DNA from: Aquimarina sp. BL5
GTDB taxonomy: Bacteria > Bacteroidota > Bacteroidia > Flavobacteriales > Flavobacteriaceae
DNA length: 64,000 nucleotides
Assembly (NCBI RefSeq): GCF_003443675.1
Contig: NZ_CP031963.1
Location: 1,945,501 to 2,009,500, forward strand
Direction: 5' to 3'
The translations under genes and the position numbers were made by a program. Shown one piece after another: positions 38,914-47,909 of the stretch. The notes beneath the pieces are model-generated. The model saw only the letters and a program-made list of their open reading frames with translations, had not been told where the DNA came from and searched no databases. The first letter of the stretch is position 1. Each line of letters begins with the position of its first letter.

Positions 38914-38935
38914 CCCCGAGGCAGAGCCATCGGGG
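38914..38935 (-). terminator. GC-rich hairpin downstream of the cytolysin-like gene
   Basis: The stem CCCCGA/TCGGGG with a 10-nt loop stands out in AT-rich DNA, about 100 bp past the stop codon at 39037. Only a weak T-run follows on the minus strand. It may be a terminator or a small dispersed repeat. Confidence 0.45.
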
Positions 38936-39036
38936 AATCATAAATAGTAAACTTGGGGAAGGGATTTCAGGGCAATTACTATAGCTACTTATTGTAAATA
39001 AGTTCAATTGACAGGGTCATTATACTCGAAAAACTA

Positions 39037-41016
39037 TTATTTCAGCACTCTAATTCCGGAATAAATAGCTTCAAAATTATCAACTTCTCTAATTCTTCTA
39101 TACACGTCTCTTCTTCTGGCATTCAAGTCACTCAAATACATCATTAAATCGCCTTCTTCGTTAATGAGTAGGAGTTCTTCTTCACCTCCTAAAAAACGTA
39201 TCACAGCCGCAGCCCTTATTTTATTAAAACTATCGTTACCTTCCTCTTTTAGTAATACTGATAAATTTTGTGTTGCTACATTACTCATAGCTGTACTACT
39301 GGAAAAAAGGTTTTGCATAAACTCAGGTGACCCACCGGAAAAAACAATAGAAGTCATTCTATTACCATCAGCTAAATTGGAAGGTAATCCTGCGGCTGCA
39401 GAAATACCCTCTGCCGAAAAGGGAAACGGAGAACTATTAGTACTCAAAATAGTTTCGATACTTTCAGTATTGGAAGCATAAACTCCAATCGGATTTGCAT
39501 TATTTATATCAAAATTATCATTCACAAAAAACCTATGTGATCTAACCCCTCCTTTATCTGTAAGCACCACCGTATTTTCAGGAAATCCTTTATCAGTTTC
39601 AGTATGCTTGAAACCAGCTCCAACATTATCCAAATTACTAACTCCTAGAGGTCCGTCGGGATCATTATGATCAAATATCCCTAATACTTCTCCTAGTCCT
39701 GCATTATAAATAGCATATCTATCACCTACATCATTATAGACACCTATTACTGCGCCATCTATATTAAAAGCAGCTCCTATACGGTCATCAGCACCGAAAA
39801 TATCCACTAGATTTCGATAAGCTCTTAGCGGTAATTGTCCTTTTAACTCGCAAGTAGTTCTGCCAAATTCTGTTGCTAGGTTTACACCCACGATTTGATC
39901 AGGACGTTCTACACTTCTTACCACATAAGAAATAGGCAATGCAAAACGTAAGTCAGAAGTTTGACCTAATGCTGAAGCAATATCTCGAATATTCGTTTCA
40001 CCAATCAATTCAAAAGCACCACTAGAAGGGCCTCCATATGCAATAACTTTTATTTTTAAGTCGCTTAAGCTTTCAACAGAGGAAACATCTAAGCTTGCTG
40101 AAGCATTAACGGCCAGGCCTGAAAAACTTGCATTGATACTTGCATCCATTTCCTGACGCGTAGAAGTCGATTCTATCAACATGTAAAAAACACGTCCAAA
40201 AGTTACAGAAGAAATAAATGTTGCCGGATTATCGGGCTGTACAAATGGTGCTAAATCTTCAGGAGTAACACTTTCGTCAAAAATTTGTCCGATATCTGTA
40301 GGCAAATCAAAACTCATCGTATACATACTTTGGTCTAATTTAACTAGTGTACGATTAAATTCTTTTTCTGTACTAAAACTAAAATTACTAGAAACATTTA
40401 CTCTAAAGGCACGTACGTTAATACCTAACTCAACAGCCAGTTGTTCTTCAGACTCTACCTGTTCGATGTCTACTGTAAAATTTGCAGGTGCTTCTTCGCC
40501 AGAAGTACTGATAATTTGATTGATCGCATCTTGTATCGTACTACGTTTTACTTCATCTACCTCTGCAGAGGATTGCAAATTTCCGTTATTAATATTTATA
40601 GAAATAGTTCCTCCTGCACGTTCAACCACAATCGGAGAAGGTGTAGGTTCTGACAATGTACTTCCTTGTAACAAATTTCCAGGAAATATGACTTCAGCAT
40701 TCGTATCGAATAAATTAAACTTTCCTGTACCATCTCTTAAATTAACAGTTTCGGTAACACAAATAAATCTAGAAGTAGTTCCATCTGCATTATCCGCATC
40801 TAAAGGTGCTTCTTCTACAGATACAATGTTTTCTATTCTTTCTTCATTAAAAGAAGGAATCTCATTTCCGATAGAAAACACATCATCATATGTTAAGGGT
40901 TCTCCTCCAACATTTGGGTCTTCGGGATTAACTGAATCATCATTACTACACCCCAAAGCGAGACATAATAAAATTAATACACTGAAATTGATAAAAGGTC
41001 TTGATAGCTTTTTCAT
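39037..41016 (-). CDS. Cholesterol-dependent-cytolysin-like lipoprotein (thiol-activated cytolysin family)
   Basis: A 659-residue lipoprotein: signal peptide with lipobox LALGC (Cys 23) followed by SNDDS. Residues about 40-390 match the cytolysin core: FPGNLLQGSTL (111-121), DQSMYTMSFDLP, then TFISSVTFGRVFYMLIESTS (266-285), equivalent to the SSVAYGRxxYxKxETTS segment of classical toxins; a Gly pair in AYGGPSSG (326-333), the hinge conserved in the family; and PISYVVRS (361-368), the end of domain 3. The cholesterol-binding undecapeptide and Ig-like domain 4 are not seen; instead about 260 residues of unknown type follow (392-659). The family makes large beta-barrel pores. The target here and whether it forms pores are unknown. 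A near-consensus -7 (TAGTATTG, 41054-41061) precedes it. It is flanked by acyl-CoA dehydrogenase gene fragments. Confidence 0.9.
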   Translation of the reverse strand: MKKLSRPFINFSVLILLCLALGCSNDDSVNPEDPNVGGEPLTYDDVFSIGNEIPSFNEERIENIVSVEEAPLDADNADGTTSRFICVTETVNLRDGTGKFNLFDTNAEVIFPGNLLQGSTLSEPTPSPIVVERAGGTISININNGNLQSSAEVDEVKRSTIQDAINQIISTSGEEAPANFTVDIEQVESEEQLAVELGINVRAFRVNVSSNFSFSTEKEFNRTLVKLDQSMYTMSFDLPTDIGQIFDESVTPEDLAPFVQPDNPATFISSVTFGRVFYMLIESTSTRQEMDASINASFSGLAVNASASLDVSSVESLSDLKIKVIAYGGPSSGAFELIGETNIRDIASALGQTSDLRFALPISYVVRSVERPDQIVGVNLATEFGRTTCELKGQLPLRAYRNLVDIFGADDRIGAAFNIDGAVIGVYNDVGDRYAIYNAGLGEVLGIFDHNDPDGPLGVSNLDNVGAGFKHTETDKGFPENTVVLTDKGGVRSHRFFVNDNFDINNANPIGVYASNTESIETILSTNSSPFPFSAEGISAAAGLPSNLADGNRMTSIVFSGGSPEFMQNLFSSSTAMSNVATQNLSVLLKEEGNDSFNKIRAAAVIRFLGGEEELLLINEEGDLMMYLSDLNARRRDVYRRIREVDNFEAIYSGIRVLK

Positions 41017-41316
41017 AATACATTAATGAGTTTTAGATAAATGATTTATGGTGCAATACTACAAATGCAGTGAATGTTGAAAAAAAGAAATAAGATGAGG
41101 GCGAAAAAAAAGCGTTTAGAAGGAAAAAAAGCGGTTAAAAGGAATGCTTATTATTCCTTTAGATTTTGGGTTTATAGCACATATATATCAGGTATACAAT
41201 ACATAACGTGTTTACCTGATTTGATTTACATTTCGAAATAAAAAGTGATTATCAATCCTCTTTTTTGATCAAAAAAGCTCCACAACTTCATATAGACACA
41301 AAATAATATGAAGAAA

Positions 41317-41365
41317 AAAAGGTTTTTTGTTTGTCTTAAAACTATAGACAAACAAAAAACCTTTT
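41317..41365 (-). terminator. Strong terminator of the acyl-CoA dehydrogenase transcript
   Basis: A perfect 20-bp stem (41317-41336 with 41346-41365) with a 9-nt loop, followed on the minus strand by ttttttt-type sequence. It lies beyond the duplicated gene end, so the duplication happened between the stop codon and the terminator. Confidence 0.92.
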
Positions 41366-41394
41366 AAAAATTCACAAGTCAGTAAGGTATCTTA

Positions 41395-41451
41395 TTGATT
41401 ATTCCTTAACAGCTGGCTTATATTCCTTCTTATCAATAACCATTTTGGCGA
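41395..41451 (-). repeat. Exact 57-bp direct duplicate of the acyl-CoA dehydrogenase 3' end
   Basis: Bases 41395-41451 are identical to 41485-41541, offset 90 bp, and cover the last 17 codons plus stop of the gene. A 33-bp unrelated spacer (41452-41484) lies between. It is a recent local duplication and is not translated as part of the gene. Confidence 0.95.
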
Positions 41452-41488
41452 ATTGAAAAAACAATTTTCACCAAAAAGCTATTTTTGA

Positions 41489-42652
41489 TTATTCCTTAAC
41501 AGCTGGCTTATATTCCTTCTTATCAATAACCATTTTGGCGATAATCTCTCTTAAGATTTCAGAAGTTCCTCCTCCTATTGGACCTAATCTACTATCTCTA
41601 AATAATCTAGCAAGTGGGTACTCTTCCATATAACCATAACCACCTAACAATTGAAGACATTTGTAAATTACCTCATCGGCTATTTTTGTAGAAAGTAATT
41701 TAGACATACTAGCCTCTTTTACTACATATTGCCCTTCATTCAATCTTTTAGCTACAGAATAATTAAATTCTTTACACATTTCTAATTCACTCGCCATATC
41801 TGCTACCGTGTGTCTGAGCGCCTGAAACTTATCTATAGTTCTTCCAAAAGCCTCGCGCTCACCCATATATTTAATAACATACTCTAAAGCAAATTCTGTT
41901 CTCGCGTGTGCATTAATACCCATTATCAACCTTTCTAAGGCGAAATGTTGCATGATATAAGAGAATCCTTTGTTCTCTTCACCCATTAAATTTTCCCAAG
42001 GTATTTTTACATTATCAAAAGCTATTTCTCCTGTATCAGAAGCTTTCCAACCTAATTTATCTAACTTCGTAGCAGAAATCCCTGGCGTATCTCGATCCAT
42101 AATAAAGATACTGATCCCCTTATTACCAAGTTCTGGAGTAGTTTTAGCTGCCACTACCAAATAGTCACTATATACTCCATTAGTTATAAATGTTTTAGAC
42201 CCATTAATAACATAAGAATCTCCTTCTTTTACTGCCGTAGTTCTCATACCAGCAACATCAGAACCTCCAAACGGTTCGGAAATACATAAACATCCTATCT
42301 TTTCACCGGTGATACTACTTCTTAAGTATTTTTCCTTGATTCTATCATCACCTTCTTTATTGACATGTGTCATTGCTAAATATACATGTGCCCACATTGC
42401 TGCAGCAAAACCACCAGAATTAATTTTCTGTAGCTCTTCTAAAAATATTACGGTGTAAAAAAGATCCAAATCTAATCCTCCATATTCTTCGGGATAAGAA
42501 ATTCCGAAATATCCCATCTCACCGAATTTCTCCCAAATGAAACGATCTATATCTCCAGTTTTCTCCCACTTCTCAATATGTGGAACTACCTCTTTTTGTA
42601 AAAAATCCTTAAGACTTTCTCTAAATAATTCGTGCTCTTCTGTAAAATACAT
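41489..42652 (-). CDS. Acyl-CoA dehydrogenase
   Basis: A 387-residue FAD-dependent acyl-CoA dehydrogenase, oxidising acyl-CoA to the 2-enoyl form and passing electrons to ETF. Domains in order: N-terminal helices 1-115, beta domain with CLCISEPFGGSDVAGM (121-136) and GSKTFITNG (151-159), C-terminal helices with REAFGRTIDKFQALRH and LGGYGYMEEYPLARLFRDSRL. The usual catalytic Glu position of short/medium-chain enzymes (YEGT) is GGGT here, while E240 in FALERL matches the base used by isovaleryl- and long-chain enzymes, so that E240 is the likely base (inference). The substrate is unknown; branched-chain or long-chain acyl-CoA are candidates. It ends in a duplicated 57-bp segment and a strong terminator. 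Confidence 0.93.
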   Translation of the reverse strand: MYFTEEHELFRESLKDFLQKEVVPHIEKWEKTGDIDRFIWEKFGEMGYFGISYPEEYGGLDLDLFYTVIFLEELQKINSGGFAAAMWAHVYLAMTHVNKEGDDRIKEKYLRSSITGEKIGCLCISEPFGGSDVAGMRTTAVKEGDSYVINGSKTFITNGVYSDYLVVAAKTTPELGNKGISIFIMDRDTPGISATKLDKLGWKASDTGEIAFDNVKIPWENLMGEENKGFSYIMQHFALERLIMGINAHARTEFALEYVIKYMGEREAFGRTIDKFQALRHTVADMASELEMCKEFNYSVAKRLNEGQYVVKEASMSKLLSTKIADEVIYKCLQLLGGYGYMEEYPLARLFRDSRLGPIGGGTSEILREIIAKMVIDKKEYKPAVKE

Positions 42653-42772
42653 GTTGTTTAGATGATAACTTTAATTTATATATAGCAACATATCACTGTA
42701 AAGAAATAAACATCTTAAATCTTGAAATCAAATTTAAGTATTATCAATATTTACAGTAATTTTTTCCGATTT

Positions 42773-43645
42773 TTAATTTAATATCAAATATAACGCTATT
42801 CTATCTATTTTTTCTAAAGAAAAACCTTCAATTTTTCCTAATTCTTCAAAACTTGATATACCGTTATTCTCTTCTATAAAATCCTTTATATCCAAAGCAG
42901 TTTCAAAATCAAAATAAGGAACTTCCATCAGTTCTTTCACCGAAGCCTCATTTATATTAATCCTCTCTATGTCCTTCTTTGTCTTAACAGTGTATAGTGC
43001 CAGAATCTTATCTCGTTGATTCTCATAAAGCCCTATTACATCCTTCAGCTGGAGGTCACTTATGAATCCACTCAACTTGTTTCTATGTTTTATAATTCTT
43101 TCCGCAATAAAATTAGGAACTCCTATTTTTTCTTGAAGCTCAGCCGATGTTACTTTATTAAGGTCTTCTTTCTGAGTAAAAGATTTTACTGGATACTTAC
43201 TCTTTTGGTAAGATTTAGAATTTTTGGAGTTTTTGACCCAATCAGGAAATTTAAATAACGGTGAAATCACCGCCAATAAGGAATCAGAAACTTTAGTAAT
43301 AATCTTAAACTGTGAAACAGAATTTATCCATTTATTATCTTTCCTATATGCATAAAGTCTATCCAACTCTTCTGTAGACATCCCTAAAGTATATCCTTTA
43401 TAATCACTTATAAAATTAGGATTAAAAGGTCTTAATCTATATGATTCTTTCTTCTTGATTGCTTCCTTTTTAAGAGAATCAATCTGAGTTTGAAATCTTC
43501 CTAATTCCTTAAAATCATTAGAACTATTTACAGAACCGGGATAGTAATACAAAGCTAAAAGGAAAAGAAAAATCAATACAACTAAAAGAAGAATCCCATT
43601 TCGGAAACGACTGTGTATCTCGAAATGGGATTTTATAGATTTCAT
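42773..43645 (-). CDS. Membrane-anchored helix-hairpin-helix (ComEA-like) protein
   Basis: 290 residues. One membrane span near the N-terminus (GILLLVVLIFLFLLALYYYP, about 17-36), then a periplasmic part with several helix-hairpin-helix motifs: DLNKVTSAELQEKIGVPNFIAERIIKHR (about 161-188) and ININEASVKELMEVPYFDFETALDIKDF (about 231-258), plus FEELGKIEGFSLEKID at the end. These match the ComEA-type DNA-binding module, so a role with DNA at the envelope is possible but unproven; flavobacterial versions are mostly uncharacterised. It lies 18 bp after the alanine symporter gene on the same strand, so it is probably in that operon. Confidence 0.85.
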   Translation of the reverse strand: MKSIKSHFEIHSRFRNGILLLVVLIFLFLLALYYYPGSVNSSNDFKELGRFQTQIDSLKKEAIKKKESYRLRPFNPNFISDYKGYTLGMSTEELDRLYAYRKDNKWINSVSQFKIITKVSDSLLAVISPLFKFPDWVKNSKNSKSYQKSKYPVKSFTQKEDLNKVTSAELQEKIGVPNFIAERIIKHRNKLSGFISDLQLKDVIGLYENQRDKILALYTVKTKKDIERININEASVKELMEVPYFDFETALDIKDFIEENNGISSFEELGKIEGFSLEKIDRIALYLILN

Positions 43646-43663
43646 ATAAGACGATAAATAATC

Positions 43664-45265
43664 TTAATTTTTAGATGCTTTTATTGCTTCAAAATATCTT
43701 TCAAGTTGTTTCTTAACCACAGGGAACAAGAAAAACAGTCCAACCATATTAGGAAAAACCATTGCAAATATCATTGCATCGGAGAATGCCCAAATAGAGT
43801 TCATACTTGCCGCTGCTCCAATAACAACAAAGGTTAAAAATAAAAATTTATATGTTAAATCGGCTGCTTTACCTCTACCAAATAAGAACTTCCATGATTG
43901 CAACCCATAATAAGACCAAGATATCATAGTTGATACCGCAAACAATACTACTGCGATTGTCAAGAAAATATCAGAATAAGGAATAAACTTACCAAAAGCT
44001 TGTGCAGTGATTCCTGCTCCTTCATATGACACTCCGTCTATTAAAACAGCACCACTACCATCTCCCCCATATTGAAAAGCACCACCAGAATTAAATATAA
44101 TAATTACCAAAGCTGTCATTGTACAAATTACCACTGTATCAATGAACGGCTCTAACAATGCTACCAAACCTTCAGAAGCTGAATATTTAGTTTTTACAGC
44201 AGAATGTGCAATGGATGCAGATCCCGCTCCCGCTTCATTAGAAAAAGCTGCTCTTTTAAAACCAACTAGAAGCACTCCTATAAGACCTCCAACACCTATC
44301 GCTTTAGGATTAAAAGCTTCCGTAACAATCATACCAATAGCATCATCAATAAATGAAAAATTACTAAAAATAATATACAAACAAGCAATAATATACATTA
44401 CAGCCATTAAAGGAACTACTTTTTCTGTCACAGAAGCGATTCTCTTAATCCCTCCAATAATTATAATTCCAACAAGAATGGCCAATATAACACCTATGAT
44501 TGTTCCAGCGCCTGCACTTTCCAAACCAAACATTTCCTTTAATACAATGGTTGCTTGATTAGACTGTGCTGCATTACCACCACCAAAAGATCCACCAATA
44601 CAGAATATAGCAAATATAACTGCAGCAATTTTACCTACTACCGCAAATCCTCTTTCTTTAAGTCCTTTACTTAGATAATACATAGGACCTCCATATACAG
44701 TTCCATCTTCTCCTACATCTCTATATTGTACACCTAAGGTACATTCTACAAATTTCGTAGACATTCCTAACAATCCACAGATAATCATCCAGAAGGTTGC
44801 TCCTGGTCCACCTAGTGCTATTGCTAAAGCAACACCTGCAATATTACCATTACCTACAGTTCCAGAAACTGCTGTTGCCAATGCCTGAAAGTGAGAAACC
44901 TCTCCATCTTTACTTTCATCTCTGATTGTATCAGGTATGTCTCCATCTACCGCTGCAGCTGGATCTCCTAAACTATGCCCTTCTACATCATCATACTTAC
45001 CTCGCACCACATTAATAGCTTTCGCAAAATACCGAATATTAGGGAAACCAAAATATATGGTAAAGAATAGTGCACTTAACACCAATAAAATAATTACAAA
45101 TGGTGCCCCATTAAAAACCTCAAAAAAGATAACATTAGAGAAAAAATCGGAAACCGGTTGAAAAGCTTCATCTATTTTTTGATCCAGACCTTTTTCTGTG
45201 GTCTCCTGCGCAAATGTTATAAATGGAATGGTAAGAGCTAAAATTGAAAGAAGAATTCTCTTCAT
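43664..45265 (-). CDS. Alanine/glycine:cation symporter (AGCS family)
   Basis: A 533-residue inner-membrane amino-acid symporter using Na+ or H+. The N-terminus looks like a signal peptide (MKRILLSILALTIPFITFAQ), common in Bacteroidota members of the family, then about 11 membrane spans. Family hallmarks are FQALATAVSGTVGNGNIAGVALAIALGGPGA with the conserved GxGNIAGVA motif, and FKRAAFSNEAGAGSASIAHSA. I chose ATG at 45263-45265; an upstream non-ATG extension of 20 residues has no signal-like features. It is 99 bp after the potassium channel gene and 18 bp before the helix-hairpin-helix gene. Confidence 0.95.
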   Translation of the reverse strand: MKRILLSILALTIPFITFAQETTEKGLDQKIDEAFQPVSDFFSNVIFFEVFNGAPFVIILLVLSALFFTIYFGFPNIRYFAKAINVVRGKYDDVEGHSLGDPAAAVDGDIPDTIRDESKDGEVSHFQALATAVSGTVGNGNIAGVALAIALGGPGATFWMIICGLLGMSTKFVECTLGVQYRDVGEDGTVYGGPMYYLSKGLKERGFAVVGKIAAVIFAIFCIGGSFGGGNAAQSNQATIVLKEMFGLESAGAGTIIGVILAILVGIIIIGGIKRIASVTEKVVPLMAVMYIIACLYIIFSNFSFIDDAIGMIVTEAFNPKAIGVGGLIGVLLVGFKRAAFSNEAGAGSASIAHSAVKTKYSASEGLVALLEPFIDTVVICTMTALVIIIFNSGGAFQYGGDGSGAVLIDGVSYEGAGITAQAFGKFIPYSDIFLTIAVVLFAVSTMISWSYYGLQSWKFLFGRGKAADLTYKFLFLTFVVIGAAASMNSIWAFSDAMIFAMVFPNMVGLFFLFPVVKKQLERYFEAIKASKN

Positions 45266-45364
45266 AATGTGTGAGTTAATTGAATTTAGTTTTTTAGAAG
45301 TGAGCAAGATGCTAAAAAAAACCATTGTTTACAATAATTTAACGGTTAAATCTTTTGTAATAGT

Positions 45365-46381
45365 CTAAATATTAAATTCCTTATTCAGTTGATTCACCTG
45401 TTCTGGACGACCTATTATTACTATCTTAGAACCTGGTTTTAAAATTGTATCTGCCCCTGGGTTCACCACATAATCTCCTTCAGGTGATTTATATCCAATA
45501 ATAGAACAACCTGTTTTTGATCGCATATCGATCGTTCGAATGGTTCTTTCTTTTTCATCATCAAACATATCTTCAAAAGAAACTTCTTCAATGTTTATAG
45601 ATTTTTTCCCAACAATAGAAAGATTATCTAAAAACTCGATCAAATCAGGAACCACAACTAAAGAAGCCATATGATCACCTCCTATTCGATCCGGCATAAT
45701 TACATTATCTGCTCCCGCCAATCTAATTTTCTTATAAGATGCATCCTGTGATGCTCTGCTAATTATTTTTAAATCCTTATTAATTTGTCTAGCTGACAAT
45801 ACTATAAAGAGGTTGTCTGCATCCTCTGGTAATGTACAGATCAATGTAATCGCCTTCTTAAGTCCCGCTTCGATTAGTACATCATCTTCCGTAGCATTTC
45901 CTTTAAGAAATAACAAAGATTCACTTTGGTATCGTTGAATAATTTCTTCATCTTTTTCGACGATAATGAACTTTTTATTATAGGCCGTTAATTTTGCTGC
46001 GGCTTGTTTACCATTACGACCATATCCCACAATAATGATATGATTTTCTAGTTGATGTATCATTTTTTGTATTTTACGGTTTTGCATTCTCTTTGGATCA
46101 TTTTTACTTACTATGTATTCTGTTATTACCGAAACCGAGTAAGCAAAAATAGCTACACTAGTAGATATCAAAAATATAGTAAATAACTTGCCATTGTCAT
46201 CCAGTGGTTGAACCTCTCCAAAACCCACGGTAGTCATTGTAATTACCGTCATATATAGGGCATCTACCCAGGTATAATCAGAGATATAATGAAATCCCAA
46301 TACTCCTGTAGTTATAACAACAATCAGCAAGATCAATGCTATATATATTCTTGGTCTTCCCCAACTATAAAGCTTTATCAT
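45365..46381 (-). CDS. Two-TM potassium channel with RCK (TrkA-N/TrkA-C) domains
   Basis: 338 residues. Membrane helices at about 11-30 and 66-90 flank a pore loop with the selectivity filter TVGFG (51-55). The cytoplasmic part has an RCK N domain with the Rossmann motif GYGRNG (119-124) and a TrkA-C domain (about 245-338; GCSIIGYKSPEGDYVVNPGADTIL). This is the MthK-like plan for ligand-gated potassium flux. Its start overlaps the upstream PspC-like gene stop by 4 bp, so translation is probably coupled. Confidence 0.94.
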   Translation of the reverse strand: MIKLYSWGRPRIYIALILLIVVITTGVLGFHYISDYTWVDALYMTVITMTTVGFGEVQPLDDNGKLFTIFLISTSVAIFAYSVSVITEYIVSKNDPKRMQNRKIQKMIHQLENHIIIVGYGRNGKQAAAKLTAYNKKFIIVEKDEEIIQRYQSESLLFLKGNATEDDVLIEAGLKKAITLICTLPEDADNLFIVLSARQINKDLKIISRASQDASYKKIRLAGADNVIMPDRIGGDHMASLVVVPDLIEFLDNLSIVGKKSINIEEVSFEDMFDDEKERTIRTIDMRSKTGCSIIGYKSPEGDYVVNPGADTILKPGSKIVIIGRPEQVNQLNKEFNI

Positions 46382-46599
46382 AAATCAAAAACTGAAGTTC
46401 GTTTTGTATATACAAGATCCTTTAATTTCAACCAGAACGCCATATTAAGGTAAACAACAAATCCTAATCCCGCCGTAGCAAAAGTCAAATAAATAAAAAA
46501 CAAACGTACATTTTTAGCGCGCATTCCTAATCTATCTGCTAGCCTGCTAGAAACGTAAAATCCGTTCCGTTCTAAAAAATGTCTTAGATTATAAAGCAT
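46378..46599 (-). CDS. Small PspC-domain-like membrane protein
   Basis: 73 residues. The N-terminal part (LERNGFYVSSRLADRLGMRAKNVRLFFIYLTFATAGLGFVVYLNMAFWLKL) matches the PspC plan of an N-terminal amphipathic segment and one long hydrophobic span (about 33-57). PspC proteins sense envelope stress in enterobacteria; here only the short domain is present. It overlaps the channel gene by 4 bp and lies 17 bp after the DUF2851 gene. Confidence 0.8.
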   Translation of the reverse strand: MLYNLRHFLERNGFYVSSRLADRLGMRAKNVRLFFIYLTFATAGLGFVVYLNMAFWLKLKDLVYTKRTSVFDL

Positions 46600-46616
46600 A
46601 ATGCAAAATAATTATA

Positions 46617-47909
46617 TTATCCCAAACTACCCTCTCTATTCAATAAATAATTACCAATCGAACACTTTAAACAAGCTTTTTGATCACAGTAGTTATTCTT
46701 AAGCTGAATCATAGATTGAGAATGTAAAGCATCCTCCATATTCACTCCTAAACTAATAAACTTATCTGATATCGTATTCTTTTCTACAGGCAACTGAGAT
46801 ATCAAGCCTAAGATTTCTTCTGAAGCATCTTTTCCTTGGCTTTTGGCATATAAAAACTTTAGAGGAATGACTGTGTTTATTAAGATCAAATGAATAAATG
46901 ACTTTGTTACTCTTTTCTTTCTGGCAGCAGATTCTTTATCAAAAGTATAATGAGTTTTCCAGAAACCACTCGCACTTGTATCAAATAGTTCGTAAAATTT
47001 TTCTAGATCGTTAGCCATAATGACCTTACTAAATAGCTGCTTATTTTTAAAATAAAGGTTTGCTAACTGAGATACCCGAATTGTTGGAAAATTAGAAGGG
47101 CGTAGTCTAAAAAACTGAAAAGGCAATACACCGTGATTTTTTAAAGTGAACTTATTTTTTAAAAATTGATAATGCTTCAACAACTCCTTAACATATGAAA
47201 CATCTGAATCCGGATTCAGAAAACCGGCCTGACCATACAACAAAGCCTCTAACTGCTTTAGATTATTACTACACTTTCTAAGAATTGAAAAATCAAAAGA
47301 ATTAGCTAAGCTTAAAAAGGGATCACTGTTAACTTTCAGCCCAAAATTCTTTGACAATAATTTAAAGAGTACTGTTTCCCAATCATTTGAAGACTTATTT
47401 AGTAATTCTTTTATCAATTCAGATTTTTGTTCTAACCTTTCTAAATAGAGTCTTTCCTGCCAATTGAAAATTATGAAATCGGAAACATCACAAAGTTCCT
47501 TTTCGCATTGAATCCAATTAACATCTTTACTTTGAAAGAGTTTTTGATATTGAGATACTATATTTTCATCAATATAATCTTTAAGCTGTAAGGCAGGGAT
47601 TCTCGAATTATTCTTTCTAAAAACTTCAATATCATTTTCCCATACCACGTGTAATATAACATTATCATAAGCAGGATCACTCTCATGATGATGAACATAC
47701 CAATCACTTGACTTAATATGGATCTCGACATTACCAGCCCATTTCTGATTATCGATCACCAATTGAGCATTAAAAAAATCCGGACCAGAATTCATCTGAT
47801 TATGTTCACCAACTCGTTGAAGTACAATTGGCAGACGGTTTGTAGTTTTTAGATTTGAAAAATTAAACTTTTTATATTTCCATAGGTAGTGTAAAAACTC
47901 TTCCTTCAT
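46617..47909 (-). CDS. DUF2851 family protein
   Basis: A 430-residue cytoplasmic protein of the DUF2851 family, common in Bacteroidota and of unknown function. Conserved parts are EFLHYLWKYKKFN at the start, GEHNQMNSGPDFFNAQLVIDNQKWAGNVEIH, SDWYVHHHESDPAYDNVILHVVW, and a Cys-containing end (NNYCDQKACLKCSIGNYLL, four Cys that could bind metal). The His/Asp-rich N-terminal part looks nuclease-like (inference only). It is the first gene of the probable DUF2851-PspC-channel operon. Confidence 0.9.
   Translation of the reverse strand: MKEEFLHYLWKYKKFNFSNLKTTNRLPIVLQRVGEHNQMNSGPDFFNAQLVIDNQKWAGNVEIHIKSSDWYVHHHESDPAYDNVILHVVWENDIEVFRKNNSRIPALQLKDYIDENIVSQYQKLFQSKDVNWIQCEKELCDVSDFIIFNWQERLYLERLEQKSELIKELLNKSSNDWETVLFKLLSKNFGLKVNSDPFLSLANSFDFSILRKCSNNLKQLEALLYGQAGFLNPDSDVSYVKELLKHYQFLKNKFTLKNHGVLPFQFFRLRPSNFPTIRVSQLANLYFKNKQLFSKVIMANDLEKFYELFDTSASGFWKTHYTFDKESAARKKRVTKSFIHLILINTVIPLKFLYAKSQGKDASEEILGLISQLPVEKNTISDKFISLGVNMEDALHSQSMIQLKNNYCDQKACLKCSIGNYLLNREGSLG

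Noticed and set aside
37090..42652. Possible genomic island with integrase or insertion sequences around the amylase and cytolysin genes
   Set aside because: No transposase, integrase remnant, terminal inverted repeat or target duplication was seen. The xerC-like gene nearby is the normal housekeeping neighbour of rpsU and hpf.
45266..45325. Twenty-residue N-terminal extension of the alanine symporter
   Set aside because: The extension lacks an ATG and would bury the signal peptide MKRILLSILAL.
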